64,000 nucleotides of DNA, taken from NCBI GenBank assembly GCA_015709205.1, contig JACCQO010000005.1, forward strand, positions 62,001-126,000. Direction: 5' to 3'. How positions within the stretch are numbered: position 1 is the stretch's first letter; every line of letters begins with the position of its first letter. This document shows, piece by piece, positions 47,249-57,196 of this stretch. The position numbers and the translations under genes were made by a program. Source of the stretch: Desulfovibrionaceae bacterium. Its GTDB lineage: Bacteria > Desulfobacterota > Desulfovibrionia > Desulfovibrionales > Desulfovibrionaceae. The notes under the pieces were generated by a model. It saw only the letters and a list, made by a program, of their open reading frames with translations. It was not told the DNA's origin and did not search any database.

Positions 47249-47803
47249 CTACAGCAGGAAGACAACCGCGGAGATGGTCGTGGTCCACACGCCGCTGACG
47301 CCCTTGGTCACGCACGGGGCCGAGGCCGAATCCACGATCTTGCCGCTCATGCGGTAGATCTCGCGGCGTTCGTCGAAGCCGGTGTCCGGGTCGAAGTCCA
47401 CGCCCAGGGTGGTGGCGAGCATGGTCGCGGCCAGATCCTCGGCGTAGTCGCCGATCTCGGATTCGTCCTGGCCGAAGGCGTGGTGCTCGGAGATGTAGCC
47501 GTAGTTCTCGTTGTCCGTGGGGAAGGCGAGGCCCACGGCGGAACCCACGAGGCGGCCCTTTTCGTCGGTGGCGTTGCGGGCCATGACGCAGAAGGTCACC
47601 TGGCCGGGCAGCAGCTCGGCGCGTCCTTCCTCAAGGGATATCAATTGGCATTTGGGCGGGAAGATGGACGACACGTAGACGAGATTCTGCTTCTCGATGC
47701 CTGCGTCGCGCAAGGCGAGCTCAAACGACTGGAGCTTGGCCTGGTGGCGGCCGATGCCCCGGGTGAAGAAGGCCCGCTTGGGCACGAAGGAGTTGGCGAT
47801 CAT
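47249..47803 (-). CDS. pyruvoyl-dependent arginine decarboxylase
   Basis: A 184-residue PvlArgDC family enzyme that makes agmatine from arginine, first step to polyamines. The self-cleavage site is [10 protein letters not shown] with S45-S46, where Ser46 would become the pyruvoyl group. Other family motifs are [42 protein letters not shown] and [13 protein letters not shown]. The ribosome site is weak (GAGG 12 bases upstream). It is last in a leftward row with a SPOR-domain gene, argS and fabD, and ends at a terminator. Confidence 0.92.
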   Translation of the reverse strand: MIANSFVPKRAFFTRGIGRHQAKLQSFELALRDAGIEKQNLVYVSSIFPPKCQLISLEEGRAELLPGQVTFCVMARNATDEKGRLVGSAVGLAFPTDNENYGYISEHHAFGQDESEIGDYAEDLAATMLATTLGVDFDPDTGFDERREIYRMSGKIVDSASAPCVTKGVSGVWTTTISAVVFLL

Positions 47804-47833
47804 CGTAGGTTGTTGCCTCGCTTGGTTTGTTGC

Positions 47834-48577
47834 TCAGATGGGTTTCTTGGAGCGCATGATGGGCTTTTTCACGCCCAGGCTGCGCAGGGCCTGTTTCAGT
47901 CCGGCCGTGTCCTCGGGGCGGCCGGTAAAATGAACGAGCACGCGGTGCCAGGTGGTGCCCTTGACGTCGCTGGACTCCACGCCCGCGTTGTAGCCCTTGG
48001 CGTCGATGCGGCTCTCCAGGGACCGGGCCATGGACAGCTCGCGAAAGGCGGCGCACTGGTAGACGTAGACGAAGGCGCCGGCCATGGGCAGCTCGCGCGC
48101 GGCCTCTTCGGCCCGGGGGCTTGCCGTGGCCTTTGCGGCCGGTTCGACCGGGGCGGTCTTGGCCGCGTCCGCCGTGCGGGGCGCGGGCTTGGCCGGGGCC
48201 GTCTTCGCTGCCGCCGATTTTTCCGCCGCCCGGGGAGGCTCGGCCGCCTCGGCCTTGGCCTTCAGCCGCTCGGAAAATTGCAGTTCCTCGGCCTTGAGCA
48301 CGGGGGCGGGGGCGGCTTCGGCCGTGGTCTCGTTGCGCGCGGCCGGGGCCGTGGGCATGATCCGCGCAAGCTGGGGCACGCTCGATTCGGGCTGGTAGCC
48401 GCGGCCCACCAGCACCCCGAAGATGAACACCCAGACCATGCCGAGCAGCAGCACGGTGGCCGCGCAGATCAGGCCCGTCAGGGAAAAGTGGAAGGTGAAC
48501 TTCCGTTTCCCGTCCTTGGCCGCGGCGTTTTTGCCTCCGGTGCCCCCGGTGCGCCCGGCGCCCCCGGCGTCGCTCAT
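47834..48577 (-). CDS. SPOR-domain membrane protein
   Basis: A 247-residue bitopic protein. A short cytoplasmic part is followed by one transmembrane helix (about residues 33-55: LICAATVLLLGMVWVFIFGVL), an Ala/Glu/Lys/Pro-rich periplasmic stalk, and a C-terminal SPOR domain (FVYVYQCAAFRELSMARSLE, KGTTWHRVLVHFTGRPE, LKQALRSLG). SPOR domains bind denuded septal peptidoglycan, so a role in division like FtsN is plausible. CAGGAGT lies 6 bases before the ATG at 48577. It lies 61 bases after argS, as SPOR genes often do. Confidence 0.88.
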   Translation of the reverse strand: MSDAGGAGRTGGTGGKNAAAKDGKRKFTFHFSLTGLICAATVLLLGMVWVFIFGVLVGRGYQPESSVPQLARIMPTAPAARNETTAEAAPAPVLKAEELQFSERLKAKAEAAEPPRAAEKSAAAKTAPAKPAPRTADAAKTAPVEPAAKATASPRAEEAARELPMAGAFVYVYQCAAFRELSMARSLESRIDAKGYNAGVESSDVKGTTWHRVLVHFTGRPEDTAGLKQALRSLGVKKPIMRSKKPI

Positions 48578-48638
48578 GCCAGACTCCTGTGTGTATCGCC
48601 CGCCACGATAGCGCACGGGCTCGGGGTTTCGCAAGCCA

Positions 48639-50294
48639 TTACATGGCCTCGGGCGCGTCCACGCCGAGCAGGTCGAGGCCGTTGCGGATGACCTGCGCCG
48701 TGGCCGCGAGCAGGTGCAGCCGCGCGCGCACCGTGTCCGCGTCCGGCGCGGCGAGCACCTGGTTGACCGTGTAGTAGCGGTGCAGCAGCCCGGCCAGCTC
48801 CGTGAGGTAGTAGCTCACGTGGTGCGGGCTCATGCTCTCGGCCGCTGTGGCCACGCAGTCCGGGTAGCGCTCCAGGTGCCGGAGCAGGTCCAGGTCGGCC
48901 TCGGTGTCCAGGCGCGCCAGGGTCGCGGCGTCGGGCCTGCCCGCGTCCACGCCTTCGTCGGCGGCCTTGCGGAAGACCGAGTTGATGCGCGCGTGGGCGT
49001 ACTGCACGTAGTAGACAGGGTTGTCCATGGACCGCTGCTTGACCAGCTCCAGGTCGAAGTCCAGGTGGCTGTCGCTCTTGCGCGACAGGAAGGTGAAGCG
49101 CGCCGCGTCCGCGCCCACCTCGGCGCACACGTCGGCCAGGGTCTCGAACTTGCCCGCGCGCGTGCTCATGGCGATCTGCTCGCCGCCCTGGAGCAGGTTC
49201 ACGAGCTGCACCAGGATCACGCGCAGGTCCCCGGCCTCGCGGCCCAGGGCCTGCACCGCCGCGCTCATGCGCGGCACGTAGCCGTGATGGTCCGCGCCCC
49301 AGATGTCCACCACCAGGTCGAAGCCCCGGCGGTACTTGTCGTCGTGGTAGGCGATGTCCGAGGCGAAATAGGTCAGGGAGCCGTCGGACTTGCGCAGCAC
49401 GCGGTCCTTGTCGTCGCCGAAGTCCGTGGAGCGGAACCAGAAGGCCCCGTCCTTGTCGTAGGCGCGGCCCTGGGAGCGCAGCAGCTCGAAGGTCTCCTCG
49501 ACCTTGCCCGCTTCGAGCAGGGACTTTTCCGAGAACCAGACCTGGTGCTCGCAGCGGAAGTCCTCCAGGTCCTTCTTGATGCCCGCGAGGATCTCGTCCT
49601 GGGCCACCTGGCGGCAGAAGTCCACGGCCGCGGCCTCGTCCATGGCCGGCAGGGCGTCGCCGCCGCGCTCCAGGGCGATTTTGGCCACGTCCTTGATGTA
49701 GTCGCCCTTGTAGCAGTCCTCGGGCAGTTCGGCGTCGCGGCCCAGGGCCTGCTGCGCGCGCACCCACACCGAGGTGCCCAGCAGGCGCATCTGGCGGCCC
49801 GCGTCGTTGAGGTAATATTCCGTGCGCGCGTCGTAGCCCGCGGCGCGCAGGATGCGCGCCAGGCTGTCGCCCACGGCCGCGCCGCGGCCGTGGCCGATGT
49901 GCAGCGGGCCCGTGGGGTTGGCCGAGACGTACTCGACCATGACCTTTTTGCCCGCGCCCGCGTCCAGCCTTCCGTAGGCCGCGCCCGCCTCGATGGCCTC
50001 GGCCGCGGTCTTCTGCCAGAAGGCCGGGGTGAAGGTCGCGTTGATGAACGCGGGCCCGGCGATGTCCACGGCCGCGAGGTCCGGACAGGCGGCGCGCAGG
50101 TGTGCGGCGATGTCCTCGGCCGTGGCGCGGGGGTTGGCCTTGGCCTGCGGGGCCAGGACCATGGCCAGGTTGGTGGCCAGGTCGCCGAACCGTTTGTCTT
50201 TGGGCGGCTCCACGGTGGTCTTGTCCGGCCACTGCCAGCCCCGTTCGCTCACGAACGCCGCCAGGGCCGTTTCCAATGCTTTGTTGGCGCGCAT
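48639..50294 (-). CDS. argS: arginyl-tRNA synthetase
   Basis: A 551-residue class I synthetase. The N-terminal Add1 domain ([14 protein letters not shown]) is followed by the catalytic core with [20 protein letters not shown] (HIGH motif) and [14 protein letters not shown] in place of KMSKS, as normal in ArgRS. The C-terminal anticodon-binding domain includes [21 protein letters not shown] and ends in VDAPEAM. AAGGAAG lies upstream of the ATG. It precedes the SPOR gene and the arginine decarboxylase gene in the same direction. Confidence 0.96.
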   Translation of the reverse strand: MRANKALETALAAFVSERGWQWPDKTTVEPPKDKRFGDLATNLAMVLAPQAKANPRATAEDIAAHLRAACPDLAAVDIAGPAFINATFTPAFWQKTAAEAIEAGAAYGRLDAGAGKKVMVEYVSANPTGPLHIGHGRGAAVGDSLARILRAAGYDARTEYYLNDAGRQMRLLGTSVWVRAQQALGRDAELPEDCYKGDYIKDVAKIALERGGDALPAMDEAAAVDFCRQVAQDEILAGIKKDLEDFRCEHQVWFSEKSLLEAGKVEETFELLRSQGRAYDKDGAFWFRSTDFGDDKDRVLRKSDGSLTYFASDIAYHDDKYRRGFDLVVDIWGADHHGYVPRMSAAVQALGREAGDLRVILVQLVNLLQGGEQIAMSTRAGKFETLADVCAEVGADAARFTFLSRKSDSHLDFDLELVKQRSMDNPVYYVQYAHARINSVFRKAADEGVDAGRPDAATLARLDTEADLDLLRHLERYPDCVATAAESMSPHHVSYYLTELAGLLHRYYTVNQVLAAPDADTVRARLHLLAATAQVIRNGLDLLGVDAPEAM

Positions 50295-50408
50295 AACTTT
50301 CTTCTTCCTTAAAGAACAACTTGAGGGAACCGTGTCCCGGGCGAATACGCGGTCGCGTCCTGTGCAAAAAAGCGGTCGCCGTCGGGCGGCGCTGCGGCCT
50401 GCAGGGGC

Positions 50409-51344
50409 TTACAGGGCCGCGGCCGCCTCCAGGGTGGAGACGTTGGCGCCGGTCCACGCCTCGTCGCGGTCCGCGAGGTTGGCGGAGAGCAGTTTGGCGA
50501 GCACGTTCCTGGGCCCGACCTCGAGCCACGAGCGTACGCCCGCTTCCCACTGGTTGGCCAGGATTTCGATCCAGCGCACCGAGGAGGTCATCTGCGCGGA
50601 AAGGGCCTCGCGCACCTGTCCGGCCTCGACGGCCGCCGTCGCGGTGGCGTTGCAGTAGACCGGCACGCTGGGCCGCGACCAGGACAGCTTGTCCATGGCC
50701 TTGCGCAGCTCGGTCGCGGCCTCGGCCATCATCGGGCTGTGGAACGCGCCGCTCACGGCCAGGGGCACGGCGCGGGCCTTGCGCTCGCGGGCCAGGGACG
50801 CGACGGCCTCCACGGCCTCGCGGTGCCCGCTGGCCACGAACTGGGCCGGGGAGTTGTAGTTGGCCACGAGCAGGAGCCTGCCGGTGCGCGCGGCGGCCTC
50901 GGCCACAATTTCCTCGGCCCCGATGCGGTCCACCTTGAGCAGGGCGGCCATGGCCCCCTCGCCCGCGGGGTCGGCCTCGGCCATCAGACGGCCGCGCAGG
51001 GCCGTGAGTTCGATGACGTCGGCCACGGGCAGCACCGAGGCCGCGGCCAGGGCGCTGAATTCGCCGAGGCTGTGCCCGGCGAAGCAGGCCGGGCGCACGC
51101 GGCGCGCGGCCTCCATCCACAGCGTGCAATTGACAACGGTCAGCGCGGGCTGCAAATAGCGGGTCTCGGCCATGGCCTGGGCGTCGCCGTCCCAGAAGAT
51201 TTCGCGCAGCCGCGCTCCGGCGGCCTTTTCGGCCTTTTTCCAGAGGTCCATGGCTTCGGTCGAGGATTCGGCCACGTCGCGGCCCATGCCGGGCTCCTGC
51301 GAGCCCTGGCCGGGAAAGAGCACGGCGTAAGTGGTGTCCGGCAT
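50409..51344 (-). CDS. fabD: malonyl-CoA:ACP transacylase FabD
   Basis: A 311-residue enzyme that loads malonyl units onto acyl carrier protein for fatty-acid synthesis. It has VLFPGQGSQEPGMGRD at the start, the nucleophile motif GHSLGEFSALAAA with the active Ser, and AVSGAFHSPMM with the catalytic His. AAGGAGG precedes the ATG at 51344. It stands 114 bases before argS; no fab partner genes are beside it. It is divergent from rsmG. Confidence 0.95.
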   Translation of the reverse strand: MPDTTYAVLFPGQGSQEPGMGRDVAESSTEAMDLWKKAEKAAGARLREIFWDGDAQAMAETRYLQPALTVVNCTLWMEAARRVRPACFAGHSLGEFSALAAASVLPVADVIELTALRGRLMAEADPAGEGAMAALLKVDRIGAEEIVAEAAARTGRLLLVANYNSPAQFVASGHREAVEAVASLARERKARAVPLAVSGAFHSPMMAEAATELRKAMDKLSWSRPSVPVYCNATATAAVEAGQVREALSAQMTSSVRWIEILANQWEAGVRSWLEVGPRNVLAKLLSANLADRDEAWTGANVSTLEAAAAL

Positions 51345-51530
51345 GCCGGTTGCCTCCTTGTGTCGAGGATGCGCAGAGTGCGCGCAGTGGTCTGCGGGGT
51401 GGCGGGGCCACGTCCCGAGCCGTCCGCGAACCGGACGGGCGTCCGCAGACAGAGTGCCTTGCCTGCGGGGGATAGTGCATCCGGCCGCGGCTTGCAACAA
51501 AAAATCCGGCGCGCGCCGGGGGAGGGGATC

Positions 51531-52259
51531 ATGCCCACGCTTCAGCCCACTGCGGACGAGGTCGCCGCGGCCTGCGCGGCCCTGGGATTCGGACCGGAGC
51601 CGGGCGGTCCAGAATCCGGACGGACCGCCGGGCCCGTGGTGGACCGCGCCCGGGCCGAGCTGCTGGCCGCCTATCTGGGACTGCTGGTCAAATGGAACAA
51701 GGCCATGAACCTGGTGGGCCACGGCCACTGGCGCAGGATCTTCGACGATCTCGCGGCCGACAGCCTGCACCTGGCCGCGTTTCTGAAGGAACTGGGCGTT
51801 GCCGGAGCTGGCGGTACGGAGGTCGGAGCGGGGCCGCTCACTCTGGACCTGGGGGCCGGGGCCGGCCTGCCGGGCATCCCCCTGCGCATCGTCTGGCCGG
51901 CCGGGATTTACCGCATGGTGGAGATGCGCGCCAAGCGCGCCTCCTTTCTGCGCACGGCCCTGGCCCGTCTGCGCCTTGCGCGCACCGAGGTCTTCGAGGG
52001 CCGCGCCGAGGACGCCCTGGCCCGGGCCGGGAGCGCGGACCTGATCGTCTCCCGGGCCTTCATGCCCTGGGAGCGCGTGCTGGAACTGGTGGCCGGGTAC
52101 GTGGCCGACCGCGGGCGGGTGCTCTTTCTGGCCAACGAGCCCGCGCCGGGGGAGCAGGCCGTGGCCGGGCCGTGGCGGCTGGAGGCCGAACGGCCCTATG
52201 CGGCCGCGGGGCGCACGCGCTACTTCTGGTCGTTCATGCCGACCATGGCCCCCAGGTAG
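51531..52259 (+). CDS. rsmG: 16S rRNA (guanine-527 N7) methyltransferase RsmG
   Basis: A 242-residue methyltransferase that modifies G527 of 16S rRNA. Family motifs: LLVKWNKAMNLVGH, LDLGAGAGLPGIPLRIVW (SAM site), EMRAKRASFLRTALARL, VFEGRAEDAL and LIVSRAFMPW. GGAGGGGATC lies just before the ATG at 51531; the much longer open frame upstream overlaps fabD and is not coding. Its 3' end overlaps the convergent small gene 52220-52438 by 40 bases. Confidence 0.92.
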   Translation: MPTLQPTADEVAAACAALGFGPEPGGPESGRTAGPVVDRARAELLAAYLGLLVKWNKAMNLVGHGHWRRIFDDLAADSLHLAAFLKELGVAGAGGTEVGAGPLTLDLGAGAGLPGIPLRIVWPAGIYRMVEMRAKRASFLRTALARLRLARTEVFEGRAEDALARAGSADLIVSRAFMPWERVLELVAGYVADRGRVLFLANEPAPGEQAVAGPWRLEAERPYAAAGRTRYFWSFMPTMAPR

Positions 52260-52438
52260 GAGCCCTTGAAGATGACCTCGGTTGCCACTTTGTCGGCGGC
52301 CTCGCCCAGGTCCATGAGTTTCTCCAGGAATTCGAGCATCTCGATGCGGCGCTCCTCGGGCGAGCACTCGAAGTCCTGGGCCAGGTCGCCGGAGGCGATG
52401 TAGGCCTCGATTTTGTTCAGGTAGGCAATGTCGAGCAC
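52220..52438 (-). CDS. small hypothetical protein
   Basis: A 72-residue acidic, helical protein (IAYLNKIEAYIASGDLAQDFE, RRIEMLEFLEKLMDLGEAAD) with no recognised family. The GTG start at 52438 is chosen because GAGGAG lies 6 bases upstream; earlier ATG codons (52465, 52510) lack one. It overlaps the convergent rsmG by 40 bases at the 3' end, and is divergent from the gsp operon. The good ribosome site and codon use suggest it is real. Confidence 0.6.
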   Translation of the reverse strand: MLDIAYLNKIEAYIASGDLAQDFECSPEERRIEMLEFLEKLMDLGEAADKVATEVIFKGSYLGAMVGMNDQK

Positions 52439-52628
52439 GGCGGGCTCCTCGTGGGTTGGCCGCATCCGTGGGAGGCGGCGCTGTGATGGGTCCGGCAGGC
52501 ACAAGGCCATATTTCGAGGTGTTTTTCAAGTCGCCCGGTCCCCTTGTTTTTTGAGGCGTAGTTCATTATTAGCATCAGTGGTGCGACAAGAGCCCCATCC
52601 CGTGGCGGCCGCGTACCGGAGTCAGGAT

Positions 52629-53453
52629 TTGCCGACACGACTGAACCTGCGCATAGAGCATCTGTTCCTGCTCGTCCCTCTTGTCGCCGGACTCGGACTG
52701 GCGTATGCCCTGAGCGGCCTGTTGGCGGGCGGGGGCGGCGGTCCGGTCGCCAGGCCGGCGTCTTCCGTGGCCGCCGCTCCGGTGTCGCGCGGCGGGGTCA
52801 AGATGATCTACGACGCCAACGTTCTCGGGCTGGAATTGCCCGAGGGGCTGCAGAGCGCACAGGGGCCGGAGGTCGGCGATCCGTCGGACTGGGCCGTGCT
52901 CGGCACCTTCGTGGGCAGCCGTTCCCTGGCCATGGTCCTGGTGGACGGCGTGACCACGGTGCTGTTCGTCGGCGAAAGCGTCAAGGGGTGGGAGCTGTTC
53001 GCCGTCAAGCCCGACCGGCTGATCTGGCAGCACGACGCGGATGCGCGCGTGGTCATGTTCGGCGAGGGCGATCGGATCCGCAAGGCCGCGGCCGCGCGCA
53101 GCGACGGCGGAGCCACGCTGAGTGCGGGCAAGACAACACGCATCGACGTCAGCCGCGCAGAGGCCGAGCCGGTGCTCAAGGACCCCACGATTCTGTTGCA
53201 ACAGGCCCTGTTCAAGCCGTTTTTGCGCGATGGCAAGGTCGTCGGCTTCTCCATCCGCAATATCCAGCCCGGGTCGATCCTCAAGACCCTGGGCATGGAG
53301 AACGGCGACGTGCTCGTGCGCATCAACGGCGAGCAGATCACCGGGCCCCAGGGGTTGCTCAAGCTCTATTCCGGGTTGGCGGGAGCCAAGTCCGTGAGCC
53401 TGGACCTGGAGCGCAACGGGCTGGTGCTGCCCGTGCTGGTTGAAGTGAAATAG
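52629..53453 (+). CDS. gspC: type II secretion protein GspC
   Basis: A 274-residue inner-membrane protein linking the inner platform to the secretin. One transmembrane helix (about residues 12-32: LFLLVPLVAGLGLAYALSGLL) is followed by a homology region (WAVLGTFVGSRSLAMVLVDG) and a C-terminal PDZ-like domain (FSIRNIQPGSILKTLGMENGDVLVRINGEQI). The start is probably the TTG at 52629, with GGAG 7 bases upstream; GTG codons at 52578 and 52602 are alternatives without good ribosome sites. It leads the gspC-D-E-F row. Confidence 0.83.
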   Translation: MPTRLNLRIEHLFLLVPLVAGLGLAYALSGLLAGGGGGPVARPASSVAAAPVSRGGVKMIYDANVLGLELPEGLQSAQGPEVGDPSDWAVLGTFVGSRSLAMVLVDGVTTVLFVGESVKGWELFAVKPDRLIWQHDADARVVMFGEGDRIRKAAAARSDGGATLSAGKTTRIDVSRAEAEPVLKDPTILLQQALFKPFLRDGKVVGFSIRNIQPGSILKTLGMENGDVLVRINGEQITGPQGLLKLYSGLAGAKSVSLDLERNGLVLPVLVEVK

Positions 53454-53493
53454 ACCAAACGAGAACTGCCCAGAGGGCGGGAGACGTTGCGAT

Positions 53494-55683
53494 ATGTCGT
53501 TGACGACGAGCGGACTGCGGAGGGTGTTTTTCGCCGTGCTGGCTGTGGCGGTCCTGGGGGCGGCGCTTGCGCTCCAGGTTCGGCCCGTGCGGGCCCAGCC
53601 CCCGGCCGGCGATCAGTCCCTGGCGAGCCTGCAGGCCAACCTCGACAACGTGGAGCTCGAGGACTTCATCAAGTTCATCGGCAAGTACACGGGCCGCAAC
53701 ATTATTTACCGCGCCGACCAGATTCCCAAGACCACTTTCAATATTTATTCCTCCAACGCCATCGACGAGCCTCAGCTCATGGCCATCTTCAGCCAGTTGC
53801 TCGACAGCGTGGGGCTGGAGGCCGTCTCGCGCGGCGACGCGCTGCACATCCTGCCCCTGGTCGAGGCCAAGAAGCTCCAGCCCGTGCTCAAGCAGGGGGC
53901 CACGGCCGTGCGCGGGGCCGAGGACGAACTGGTGGTCACCGTGTATCAGCTGGGCGAGGACGTGGAGCCGACCATGGCCGCGGCCCTGATCAAGGGCATG
54001 CAGTCGCCGCTCGGGCTGGTGCAGGAGATTCCCCAGGCCCGGTCCATCCTCATCCGCGACAAGCGCGAGCGCATCCAAAAGATGCTCTCGGTGCTGCGCA
54101 CGGTGCTCAACGTGCGGCCGGAATGGAAGACCATGATCACGAGCCTGAAGTTCGCGGACTGCGAGTCCGTGGTCAAGATGATCCAGGGCATGTACGCCGA
54201 GTTCGTCAAGCGCGGGCGCACCGCGGACGTGCCCATGGTCCAGGCCATCCCCTGGTCCAACAGCATCTTCTTCGCCGGTTCCGAGGAGCAGAAAAAGGAC
54301 GTGGCCGATCTCATCGCCAAGCTCGACCACGTGGAGCAGGCCACCTCCGGCTATCGGGTCTTCCGGCTGCAGAACGCCAAGGCCACTTCCGTGGCCGAGG
54401 TGCTCACCTCCCTGGTCTCGGTGCTGGAGTCCACGGCGGGCACGGAGAGCGGTGCGGCCGACGCGGCCAAGGCCGCGGAAAAGGCCGCCGCCAGGCGGGC
54501 GACCAAGAAGCAGTCCGGCTCCGAGTCCATCCAGGCCTCGGCCGACGAGGACACCAACTCCGTGGTCGTCATCGCCGGCAAGGAGGTCATGCCCCAGGTC
54601 GAGGAGATCATCAAACGTCTGGACCAGCCCCAGGACCAGGTCTACATCGAGGCCCTGATCATGGAGACCACGCTGGAGAACGCGCGGGAGTTCGGCGTGG
54701 AGTGGATGGCCGGCGCGGGCGGCGATTCGGTGGGCACCATCGGTTTCGTGGACGAGGACTCGAGCACCCTGGCCTCCTATGCCGATCCGGTCTACGGGTC
54801 GACCTCCAAGGCCTTTCCCTCGCTCAGTTCGATCCCCGGCGGCTTTTCCCTCGGCGTGCTGGGCCACATCATCACCTACGGCGACAAGAAGTACCCCACC
54901 ATGGGGGCGCTCATCAATTTCGCCAAGTCCGCAACGGAGATCAACATTCTCTCCACCCCGCAGATCATGACCCTGGCCAACAGCGAGGCCGAGATCTTCG
55001 TGGGCGAGAACCGGCCCTACAAGACCTCCACCCAGTACGACTCCGAGGGCAAGCCCGTTATTTCCTACGACTACCGCGACGTGGGCATCAAGCTGGTGGT
55101 CAAGCCCTACGTCAACGAGGATTCGGACCTCATCAAGCTGGATATCGAGCAGAACGTGGATCGCGTGGCGGAAAACTCGGCCTCATCGGACGCGCCCACG
55201 ACCCTGACCCGCTATACCAAGACTTCGGTGCAGATCCTCGACGGCTCCACCGTGGTCATCGGCGGCCTGATCCGCGACGACGGGGACAAGAGCAAGAGCG
55301 GCATGCCCGGGCTGGCCACGCTGCCCTACGTGGGCTGGCTCTTCAAGCGCGAGTCCAACTCCGGCACCAAGTCCACCCTGATGGTCTTCGTTTCCGCGCA
55401 CATCATCCGCAGCCTGGACAACGCCCAGCGCATCACCAGGAACAAGATGCAGGAGGCGGAGCGCGCCCGCGGCCAGTCCAAGGACTACTTCACCAAGGAA
55501 TTCGAGACCAAGTCCCTGGGCGGCATTTTCAGCGGGGACGACGAGCAGGCCGGCGAAGGGGCGGACGCCGACAGGCGGGGGATGCCGGACGACGGCCCCG
55601 TGAGCGTCACGGAACCCGGGCCCGGCGCGGCAGCGCCCGCGCCGAGCGCCCCCTCGGGACAGGATGCCCCCTCGAATGATTAA
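53494..55683 (+). CDS. gspD: type II secretion secretin GspD
   Basis: A 729-residue outer-membrane secretin. A signal peptide (cleaved near VRAQ) is followed by the N0 domain (LEDFIKFIGKYTGRNIIYR), N1-N3 repeats with an Ala/Lys-rich insert (AADAAKAAEKAAARRATKKQ), and the secretin core (EIFVGENRPYKTS, DVGIKLVVKPYVNE, STVVIGGLIRD, ending GLATLPYVGWLFKRES). The last 70 residues are Gly/Asp/Pro-rich. A parallel open frame of nearly equal length exists but has no family similarity. Its 3' end overlaps gspE by up to 20 bases. Confidence 0.93.
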   Translation: MSLTTSGLRRVFFAVLAVAVLGAALALQVRPVRAQPPAGDQSLASLQANLDNVELEDFIKFIGKYTGRNIIYRADQIPKTTFNIYSSNAIDEPQLMAIFSQLLDSVGLEAVSRGDALHILPLVEAKKLQPVLKQGATAVRGAEDELVVTVYQLGEDVEPTMAAALIKGMQSPLGLVQEIPQARSILIRDKRERIQKMLSVLRTVLNVRPEWKTMITSLKFADCESVVKMIQGMYAEFVKRGRTADVPMVQAIPWSNSIFFAGSEEQKKDVADLIAKLDHVEQATSGYRVFRLQNAKATSVAEVLTSLVSVLESTAGTESGAADAAKAAEKAAARRATKKQSGSESIQASADEDTNSVVVIAGKEVMPQVEEIIKRLDQPQDQVYIEALIMETTLENAREFGVEWMAGAGGDSVGTIGFVDEDSSTLASYADPVYGSTSKAFPSLSSIPGGFSLGVLGHIITYGDKKYPTMGALINFAKSATEINILSTPQIMTLANSEAEIFVGENRPYKTSTQYDSEGKPVISYDYRDVGIKLVVKPYVNEDSDLIKLDIEQNVDRVAENSASSDAPTTLTRYTKTSVQILDGSTVVIGGLIRDDGDKSKSGMPGLATLPYVGWLFKRESNSGTKSTLMVFVSAHIIRSLDNAQRITRNKMQEAERARGQSKDYFTKEFETKSLGGIFSGDDEQAGEGADADRRGMPDDGPVSVTEPGPGAAAPAPSAPSGQDAPSND

Positions 55684-57160
55684 TCTCGGCGAGCTGCCCG
55701 AAGACGTCATTCGGGCCTATCTCTCCTTTCCCCAGCGAAACGAGTTCCTGCCCGTGCGCAGCGCGGACGGGGTGCTCGACGTCTGGGTGCTGCGCGAGCG
55801 GGCCTACCCCCTGGCCGACTACCTCGCCTGGTCCGTGGACATGCGCGTGCGCACCCGGCTGACCTCGGACAGCGAGTTCTATGCCGCCCTGGAGCAGGCC
55901 CTGACCCTCTGGGAGGAGGAGCAGGTGCACAAGGCCGGTGCCGAGGAGGAAGAGGATTTCGGGGAGGTCGGCGACAACCAGGACCTTTTGGGCTGGTCCC
56001 ACGACGACGCGCCCATCGTGCGCCTCGTGAACAAGACCCTGCAGCAGGCCATCACCCAGGGCGCCAGCGACGTGCACTTCGAGGGCCAGGCCAACGCGTT
56101 TCTGGTGCGTTTCCGCCTGGACGGCGAACTGCATCTGGTGCGCTCCCTGGATAAGGCCCTGCAGTCCACGGTGCTCGCGCGCATCAAGGTCATGGGCGAC
56201 ATGGACGTGGCCGAGAGCCGTGCGCCCCAGGACGGCCGCATCCAGGTGCGCCTGGCCCAGAAGGATGTGGACATCCGCGTCTCCACCGTGCCCACGCTCA
56301 ACGGCGAAAAGGCCGTGCTGCGTATCCTGGACCGCTCCAAGACCATTCTTTCCCTGCCGGACTTGGGCATGGAGGACCAGGACCTGGTCCACTTCCGCCA
56401 GGCCATCTCCGTGCCCAACGGCATCATCCTGGTCACCGGCCCCACGGGCAGCGGCAAGACGACCTCCCTCTATGCGGCGCTCTCCGAACTGGTGGAGGAG
56501 GCCCGCAACATCATGACCGTGGAGGATCCGGTGGAATACCATCTGCCGGGCGTCAACCAGGTCCAGGTCAACCGCGCCGCGGGCGTGACCTTCGCCAGCG
56601 CCATCCGCGCCTTCCTGCGCCAGGATCCGGACATCCTGCTCGTGGGCGAGGTGCGCGACCAGGAGACCGCGAGCACGGCCATCCAGGCCTCGCTCACGGG
56701 CCACTTGGTGCTCACCACCCTGCACACCAACGACGCGCCCACGGCCATCACCCGCCTGCTGGAGATGGGGCTGGAGCCGTTCCTGGTGGCCTCGTCCATG
56801 ACCCTGGCCATGGCCCAGCGGCTGGTGCGCGTGAACTGTCCGCACTGCAGCGTGGAGGTGCCCGTGGACCGGGCCACCATGGAACTGCTCGGCAAGGACC
56901 GCGGGCTCAGGCCCGTGCAGCAGCGCGGAAAGGGCTGCGAGAAGTGCCTGAACACCGGGTTCAAGGGCCGCCGGGGCATCTACGAACTTATGCCCGTGGA
57001 CGAGGAACTGCGCTCGCTGATCATCCAGAAGTCGTCGGTGGACGCCTTTGCCGACTACCGCCGCGCCCGGGGGTTGCGCACCATGCTCGAGCACGGGCTG
57101 ACCCTGGTGGAGCGCGGCCTCACGACCTACGAAGAGATCCTGCGCGTGACGCGCCAGTAG
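55664..57160 (+). CDS. gspE: type II secretion ATPase GspE
   Basis: A 498-residue hexameric ATPase that powers pseudopilus assembly. Motifs: DVHFEGQANAFLVRFRLDGE (N-terminal part of the ATPase domain), Walker A GPTGSGKTTS (about 259-268), VGEVRDQETASTAIQASLTGH (Walker B and His box), and a four-cysteine zinc site (CPHC at 392 and CEKC at 425). The start may be ATG 55664 or ATG 55676; both lie inside the end of gspD, so translation is coupled. It belongs to the gspC-D-E-F operon. Confidence 0.95.
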   Translation: MPPRMINLGELPEDVIRAYLSFPQRNEFLPVRSADGVLDVWVLRERAYPLADYLAWSVDMRVRTRLTSDSEFYAALEQALTLWEEEQVHKAGAEEEEDFGEVGDNQDLLGWSHDDAPIVRLVNKTLQQAITQGASDVHFEGQANAFLVRFRLDGELHLVRSLDKALQSTVLARIKVMGDMDVAESRAPQDGRIQVRLAQKDVDIRVSTVPTLNGEKAVLRILDRSKTILSLPDLGMEDQDLVHFRQAISVPNGIILVTGPTGSGKTTSLYAALSELVEEARNIMTVEDPVEYHLPGVNQVQVNRAAGVTFASAIRAFLRQDPDILLVGEVRDQETASTAIQASLTGHLVLTTLHTNDAPTAITRLLEMGLEPFLVASSMTLAMAQRLVRVNCPHCSVEVPVDRATMELLGKDRGLRPVQQRGKGCEKCLNTGFKGRRGIYELMPVDEELRSLIIQKSSVDAFADYRRARGLRTMLEHGLTLVERGLTTYEEILRVTRQ

Positions 57161-57196
57161 GGCGGCCGCGCGTCCGTCCCCGACCGACCACGAACC

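Noticed and set aside
46840-47357. Short frames in and after the AT-rich island as possible genes
   Set aside because: They lack ribosome sites, cross the terminator hairpin and have no recognisable product or codon bias of the window.
53487-55679. A second plus-strand frame of 730 codons lying over gspD
   Set aside because: It is rich in Arg, Gly and His with no family similarity, as expected for a shifted frame in GC-rich DNA. The gspD frame has all secretin motifs.
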